A stretch of DNA of 64,000 bases from Salinimicrobium profundisediminis (lineage in GTDB: Bacteria > Bacteroidota > Bacteroidia > Flavobacteriales > Flavobacteriaceae), in the NCBI RefSeq assembly GCF_026241755.1, contig NZ_JAPJDA010000007.1, forward strand, positions 1 through 64,000, written 5' to 3'. Below the pieces are notes generated by a model that was given only the letters and a program-made list of their open reading frames with translations, searched no databases and had not been told where the DNA came from. A program made the position numbers and the translations under genes. Positions 60,069 to 64,000 of this stretch are shown here, piece by piece. How positions within the stretch are numbered: position 1 is the stretch's first letter; each line of letters opens with the position of its first letter.

Positions 60069-60884
60069 ATGAAAAAAGTAATCTTATTATTAAGTGTAAT
60101 TTTCCTCTTTACCTCTTGTGGTGAATACCAAAAAGTTTTAAAGAGTAAGGATACCGGTCTAAAATATTCAACTGCAGAGAATCTGTACAACGAAGCCAAG
60201 GCAGGCGAGGGGAACTCCCGAAGAAAATACAGGAAAGCACTCAGGCTGTTTGAGCAATTGGTGCCCGAGTTCAGAGGTAAGCCACAGGGCCAGAAACTTA
60301 CCTTCATGTTTGCTGATACTTATTACGAACTTAATGATTACTTCCTGGCAGGCTACCAGTTTGAGCGTTTTGTGGAAAGTTATCCTGAAAGTGAAAAGCT
60401 CGAAGAGGCTGCTTTTAAAGGAGCAAAAAGTTATTACTTCCTTTCGCCGGCATACTATCTTGATCAGACTGAAACCATAAAGGGGATTAGTAAAATGCAG
60501 GAGTTCATTAACCGCTTTCCCGAAAGTGAAAGAATGGATGAAGCTAATAAGCTAGCCACAGAGCTTAGGGTAAAGCTGGAGCGAAAAACATACGAAATTG
60601 CCAAACAGTATCACCATACAGAAAGTTACGTAGCGGCAATAACTGCATTTGATAATTTTATTTCTCAATACCCGGGTTCTCCCTTTAGAGAAAAGGCCCT
60701 GTATTACAAGTTTGAGTCGGCTTATCTTTACGCCATCAACAGCTACGCTTATGCCATGCCCGAAAGGCTTGCAAATGCACGGGAATATTTTGAAGATTAC
60801 CAGCGATATTATCCCGAAGGAGAATATATTGAGATGGCCAATACTGCTTTAAAAGACATTGAAACAAAAGAACAACAATTATAA
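60069..60884 (+). CDS. bamD: Outer-membrane assembly lipoprotein BamD
   Basis: BamD is an essential lipoprotein of the BAM complex that inserts beta-barrel proteins. The start at 60069 (MKKVILLLSVIFLFTSCGEY) gives a standard lipobox LFTSC with the lipidated Cys at residue 17. The rest is TPR-like (YNEAKAGEGNSRRKYRKALRLFEQL; FADTYYELNDYFLAGYQFERF). It heads a conserved cluster with rpoZ, coaBC and a DUF4835/PorD-type gene. Confidence 0.96.
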   Translation: MKKVILLLSVIFLFTSCGEYQKVLKSKDTGLKYSTAENLYNEAKAGEGNSRRKYRKALRLFEQLVPEFRGKPQGQKLTFMFADTYYELNDYFLAGYQFERFVESYPESEKLEEAAFKGAKSYYFLSPAYYLDQTETIKGISKMQEFINRFPESERMDEANKLATELRVKLERKTYEIAKQYHHTESYVAAITAFDNFISQYPGSPFREKALYYKFESAYLYAINSYAYAMPERLANAREYFEDYQRYYPEGEYIEMANTALKDIETKEQQL

Positions 60885-60899
60885 ATCTGAGACGAGAAT

Positions 60900-61226
60900 A
60901 TGATAGATCTAAAGAGAACGGATGCTCCACTAAACACTACGACGCTTGATAAGAACAAGATCGACTCTACTACTAACAATATTTATGAGGCGATCTCTAT
61001 AATTTCTAAAAGAGCTACGCAAATAAACGGCGAGATCAAGAAAGAACTTCTTGAAAAGCTTGATGAATTTGCTACTTACAACGACAGCCTTGATGAGATC
61101 TTTGAAAACAAGGAGCAAATCGAAGTTTCTAAATTCTATGAAAAACTACCTAAGCCACATGCACTTGCGGTTCAGGAGTGGCTGGAAGAGAAAATCTACT
61201 ATCGCAACACAAAGAGCGAAGAATAA
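60900..61226 (+). CDS. rpoZ: RNA polymerase omega subunit
   Basis: The 108-aa protein is the Bacteroidota form of omega: NNIYEAISIISKRATQINGEIKKEL covers the conserved omega motif near residues 27-50, with a longer C-terminal extension. It helps assemble RNA polymerase and can carry a ppGpp site in other phyla. It lies between bamD and coaBC, 6 bases before the latter. Confidence 0.93.
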   Translation: MIDLKRTDAPLNTTTLDKNKIDSTTNNIYEAISIISKRATQINGEIKKELLEKLDEFATYNDSLDEIFENKEQIEVSKFYEKLPKPHALAVQEWLEEKIYYRNTKSEE

Positions 61227-61232
61227 AAAGCT

Positions 61233-62444
61233 ATGTCTGTAATAAGCGGCAAAAAAATACTTCTCGGCGTTACCGCGGGTATAGCCGCTTATAAAACAGC
61301 ATTTCTGGTACGGCTGTTTGTTAAAGCCGGGGCGCAGGTGAAGGTGATCATGACCCCTGCAGCCAAAGAATTTGTGACCCCTCTTACCTTATCCACCCTT
61401 TCCAAAAATGCAGTTATCTCATCTTTTACCAAAGAGGAAGACGATAATGATGAATGGAACAATCACGTGGAAATGGGCCTTTGGGCCGATCTTATGCTAA
61501 TTGCACCTGCTACTGCCAATACCCTTTCAAAAATGGCACAGGGGCACAGCGATAATTTTTTACTTGCTACCTATCTTTCTGCACGGTGCCCGGTTTATTT
61601 CGCCCCGGCTATGGATCTTGATATGTATAAGCATCCTTCTACTTTAGAGAACTTTGAAAGTCTCAGGTCATTTGGAGATATTATGATCCCGGCTACTTCG
61701 GGGGAGCTGGCCAGTGGTCTAACTGGCGAAGGCCGTATGGCCGAGCCCGAAGATATCGTGAAGTTCATTGCAAATCATCTTGCTGAAAATCTTCCGCTTT
61801 ACAACAAAAAGGTACTAATTACTGCGGGGCCAACATACGAAGCTATTGATCCTGTACGTTTTATTGGAAATCATTCCAGCGGAAAAATGGGCTTTGAACT
61901 CGCTGCGGCTGCACATGCTGCCGGAGCTCAAGTTACCTTGATTTCGGGGCCTACACATTTAGAGAATCCTAATGAAGATATAAAGATTATTAGAGTTCAA
62001 AGCGCTGTGGAGATGTACAATGCTGCTACAGATCATTTTTCTGAAGTAGATATTGCCATTGCATCGGCTGCAGTGTCTGACTATCGCCCGAAGATTTCGG
62101 CTTCTCAAAAGATCAAAAAGTCGGCAGAGACTATGGAACTTCAGCTGGTAAAGAACCCTGATATATTAGCCTCTCTTGGAGAATTTAAAAAGCATCAGCT
62201 ACTGGTCGGGTTTGCTTTGGAAACTGAAAATGAAGAGGAAAATGCAAGCGGGAAGTTAAAGAGGAAGAACCTCGATTTTATTGTTCTCAATTCCCTGAAC
62301 GATTCGGGTGCAGGCTTTAAGTCTGAAACCAATAAAGTAAAGATCCTCTTTAAGGATGAGAAAGTAAAAGCTTTTCCGCTGAAGTCAAAAAGAGAAGTGG
62401 CTCAGGATATCCTGAATGAAATAATCCTGTTATTAGATGAATAG
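61233..62444 (+). CDS. coaBC: Phosphopantothenoylcysteine decarboxylase/synthetase
   Basis: This bifunctional enzyme makes 4'-phosphopantetheine for coenzyme A (EC 6.3.2.5 and 4.1.1.36). The 403-aa protein has the flavoprotein CoaC half (GKKILLGVTAGIAAYKTAFL, LIAPATANTLSKMA) and the CoaB half from about residue 190 (LITAGPTYEAIDPVRFIGNH, SSGKMG). Its last 8 bases overlap the next gene. Confidence 0.97.
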   Translation: MSVISGKKILLGVTAGIAAYKTAFLVRLFVKAGAQVKVIMTPAAKEFVTPLTLSTLSKNAVISSFTKEEDDNDEWNNHVEMGLWADLMLIAPATANTLSKMAQGHSDNFLLATYLSARCPVYFAPAMDLDMYKHPSTLENFESLRSFGDIMIPATSGELASGLTGEGRMAEPEDIVKFIANHLAENLPLYNKKVLITAGPTYEAIDPVRFIGNHSSGKMGFELAAAAHAAGAQVTLISGPTHLENPNEDIKIIRVQSAVEMYNAATDHFSEVDIAIASAAVSDYRPKISASQKIKKSAETMELQLVKNPDILASLGEFKKHQLLVGFALETENEEENASGKLKRKNLDFIVLNSLNDSGAGFKSETNKVKILFKDEKVKAFPLKSKREVAQDILNEIILLLDE

Positions 62445-63327
62445 AATAATTCTTTTCTTGTGTGTCTTTTGTTTCAGCCTTGCCGTAGGGGCGCAGGAGC
62501 TAAATTGCCAGGTAGTGGTGAATTCTGAACAAACTGGCCAGGCAAATGCATCGGTATTTAAGACCCTGCAAAACGCCATTAGTGAGTTTGTGAATCAAAC
62601 GCGCTGGACAGACAGGGAATTTCTTCCGCAGGAGCGTATCAACTGCAGCATGTTCATCAACATCAGCAGCTATGACGGCAATAAATTTTCAGGAAGCATT
62701 CAGGTGCAGTCGTCCCGTCCTGTTTTTGGCTCTACAATGATCACGCCTGTATTCAACTTTAACGATGAGCAGCTGGCTTTTAATTATTCCGAATATGAGC
62801 CGCTTGAATTTAGTCCCAATCAATTTGATTCAAACCTGGTTTCGGTAATTGGTTTCTATGTGTATACCATTCTGGGGCTTGATGCCGATACCTTTAGTAA
62901 ACAGGGAGGAACACCTTATTTTCAAACTGCCAACCAGGTTGTAGGTACTGCACAGCAGAGCTCTTATAGTGGCTGGAAAGGCACAGACGGCAATAGGTCC
63001 CGTTACCAGCTCAACGCCAATTTACTGTCAAATACATATTCCGGCTATCGCGATGCGCTTTACACCTATCACCGCAATGGCTTAGATGTAATGCACATGT
63101 CTCCTCAAGAAGGGAAGGAAGCCGTGGCCGGGGCAATAATGGATTTGCAGCGAATGAATAGCCGTCGCCCCAACTCACTTTTACTCCGTACTTTTTTTGA
63201 TGCCAAGGCCGACGAAGTGGAACAAATCTTTAGTGGTGGCCCTCAGGTAAACACCCGGGAGGTGGTAGAAGCCCTCAACAATCTCGCCCCTACTTTTTCT
63301 GAAAGGTGGTCTAATATTATATATTAA
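62437..63327 (+). CDS. porD: DUF4835 family secreted protein (T9SS PorD-type)
   Basis: The 296-aa protein has an N-terminal signal peptide (ILFLCVFCFSLAVGAQ) and matches the DUF4835 family found after coaBC in Flavobacteriia. From memory the family is annotated as type IX secretion PorD. The PorD name is less certain than the family assignment. In many relatives recN follows next; here the following 330 bases are repeats and spacer. Confidence 0.85.
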   Translation: MNRIILFLCVFCFSLAVGAQELNCQVVVNSEQTGQANASVFKTLQNAISEFVNQTRWTDREFLPQERINCSMFINISSYDGNKFSGSIQVQSSRPVFGSTMITPVFNFNDEQLAFNYSEYEPLEFSPNQFDSNLVSVIGFYVYTILGLDADTFSKQGGTPYFQTANQVVGTAQQSSYSGWKGTDGNRSRYQLNANLLSNTYSGYRDALYTYHRNGLDVMHMSPQEGKEAVAGAIMDLQRMNSRRPNSLLLRTFFDAKADEVEQIFSGGPQVNTREVVEALNNLAPTFSERWSNIIY

Positions 63328-63331
63328 TAGT

Positions 63332-63360
63332 TTCGGCACGGATTACAAATCCGCGCCAAC
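63332..63360. repeat. GATTACAAATCCGCGCCAAC repeat, copy 1
   Basis: This 29-base unit contains the GGCACGGATT/AATCCGCGCC imperfect hairpin. A second copy at 63435-63463 differs at only two positions. Repeats of this kind are dispersed in Bacteroidota intergenic DNA. Confidence 0.75.
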
Positions 63361-63395
63361 TGATTGTTGTTCCTTTTAAATTTATATGATCAGTC

Positions 63396-63417
63396 AGGTC
63401 GAGCGGAGTCGAGACCT
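63396..63417. repeat. AGGTCGAG...CGAGACCT imperfect palindrome
   Basis: AGGTCGAG (63396) and CGAGACCT (63417) form an imperfect inverted repeat around CGGAGT, between the two copies of the 29-base repeat. It resembles REP-like palindromes seen across Flavobacteriia, so this spacer looks like a collecting point for dispersed repeats. Confidence 0.55.
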
Positions 63418-63434
63418 CTATTTTTGGTTAAAGG

Positions 63435-63463
63435 TTCGGTACAGATTACAAATCCGCGCCAAC
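63435..63463. repeat. GATTACAAATCCGCGCCAAC repeat, copy 2
   Basis: This unit is identical to the copy at 63332-63360 except for two bases (GGTACAG for GGCACGG). It is followed at 63471 by a variant of the CAAAAATGNCATTTTTG palindrome. Bases 63328-63658 contain no gene. Confidence 0.75.
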
Positions 63464-63658
63464 ATAGCTGCAAAAATTGCCATTTTTGAGAGGATCTTTA
63501 AAGTTTTAGCTATAACATAGAAGTTAGAGTTTTTAAACTGTAGCTTTCGCTATTCGAGTCGTTAGCAATAATCTATAAAAGAGTGGTTTAGTATAACTTT
63601 AGAATCGAAATGGATATAATATCGTATTTTTGTATAAATTTAGATTACACCAGTAACA

Positions 63659-64000
63659 ATGTATTTATCAATTGATATAGAACAAATGGCTCGTCCTGTT
63701 GTTAAAAACGCAGGTAGAACCTCTCTTATATCAAGATTTTTGCACTTTTTTTTAAACAGAAGTTTAAAGAGCTTTTGTCAGGAATTAGATTCCTTTATTC
63801 TCTCTTTAGAAGGTTCTTTAAAACATATAGAGAACCTTGATGAAGATGGAGCTATGAAACTCTTACAATCTACAAAAAAGACGATTTCAAAAATGGATGA
63901 AATTGGTGAAGAGCTTCAGAAGGTTAGCTATTTCGAAAATCAGAATGTAAAGGAAAAATATATCTACATGCAAAATATCCTTTACAAAATTGAAGGTCGT
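63659..64000 (+). CDS. Unrecognised protein, 3'-truncated by the window edge
   Basis: The frame opens with MYLSIDIEQMARPVVKNAGR and stays open for 114 codons to the end of the window. The visible part is helical and charged with a hydrophobic stretch (SLISRFLHFFLNRSLKSF), and no domain is recognised. A TATTTTTG element at 63625-63632 provides a plausible promoter -7 sequence. Repeats separate it from the conserved bamD-coaBC cluster. Confidence 0.75.
   Translation, partial: MYLSIDIEQMARPVVKNAGRTSLISRFLHFFLNRSLKSFCQELDSFILSLEGSLKHIENLDEDGAMKLLQSTKKTISKMDEIGEELQKVSYFENQNVKEKYIYMQNILYKIEGR

Overview
The window is a bacterial chromosome segment from the Bacteroidota, almost certainly family Flavobacteriaceae (inference: Gramella/Salegentibacter-like). 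The evidence is gene content and local order: bamD-rpoZ-coaBC-DUF4835, DUF6913-dapA, dnaA beside a low-molecular-weight phosphatase and a tetrapyrrole-methylase-type methyltransferase, a monomeric NADP isocitrate dehydrogenase, and a long-form GAPDH. Many upstream regions also carry the flavobacterial promoter element TAnnTTTG, in three cases with TTG 17-23 bases upstream, and Shine-Dalgarno sequences are generally lacking. No rRNA, tRNA, CRISPR array, prophage or intact insertion sequence was found.

Layout. 1-7 kb holds a plus-strand branched-chain amino acid operon, ilvD-ilvB-ilvN-ilvC-ilvA. 7-11.4 kb holds the convergent leuA-leuC-leuD-leuB operon, preceded by a 15-codon reading frame rich in Leu/Val/Ile codons that may be a regulatory leader peptide. 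11.5-17.8 kb mixes a helical-repeat protein, an RluA-type pseudouridine synthase, panB, small stress-type proteins, a palindrome-dense repeat cluster and sdaA. 17.9-19.6 kb is a umuDC pair whose UmuD has lost its protease dyad. dnaK follows, then a decayed IS1182-type transposase. 22.3-25 kb is a PadR/PspC envelope-stress cluster. 25-31 kb includes a gene preceded by eleven TTAAACC heptamers, oxyR, icd and a candidate structured small RNA. 31-36.4 kb has rplS, trmD, gap and a DegP/HtrA protease.

36.4-40 kb carries dapF, an acetyltransferase, mltG and a lysozyme-like protein. 39.6-42.4 kb is the dnaA operon. 42.5-50.3 kb is housekeeping, including ribD, prmC and ligA. 50.4-55 kb has a seven-PAS hybrid-type histidine kinase with an overlapping single-domain response regulator. 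55.2-56.9 kb encodes a 5'-nucleotidase split into two genes. 57-58.5 kb has two similar membrane proteins. 58.6-63.3 kb is dapA, bamD, rpoZ, coaBC and a DUF4835/PorD-type gene. The window ends in a repeat-rich spacer and an unrecognised truncated gene.

No large undescribed multi-gene system is visible. The most unusual points are the protease-dead UmuD with an operator-like palindrome before it, the leu leader reading frame, the candidate small RNA at about 30.8 kb, the heptamer array before the AIM24-family gene, and a dispersed palindrome family centred on CAAAAATGNCATTTTTG. All functional statements rest on reading the sequence and family knowledge; nothing was searched or folded by computer.
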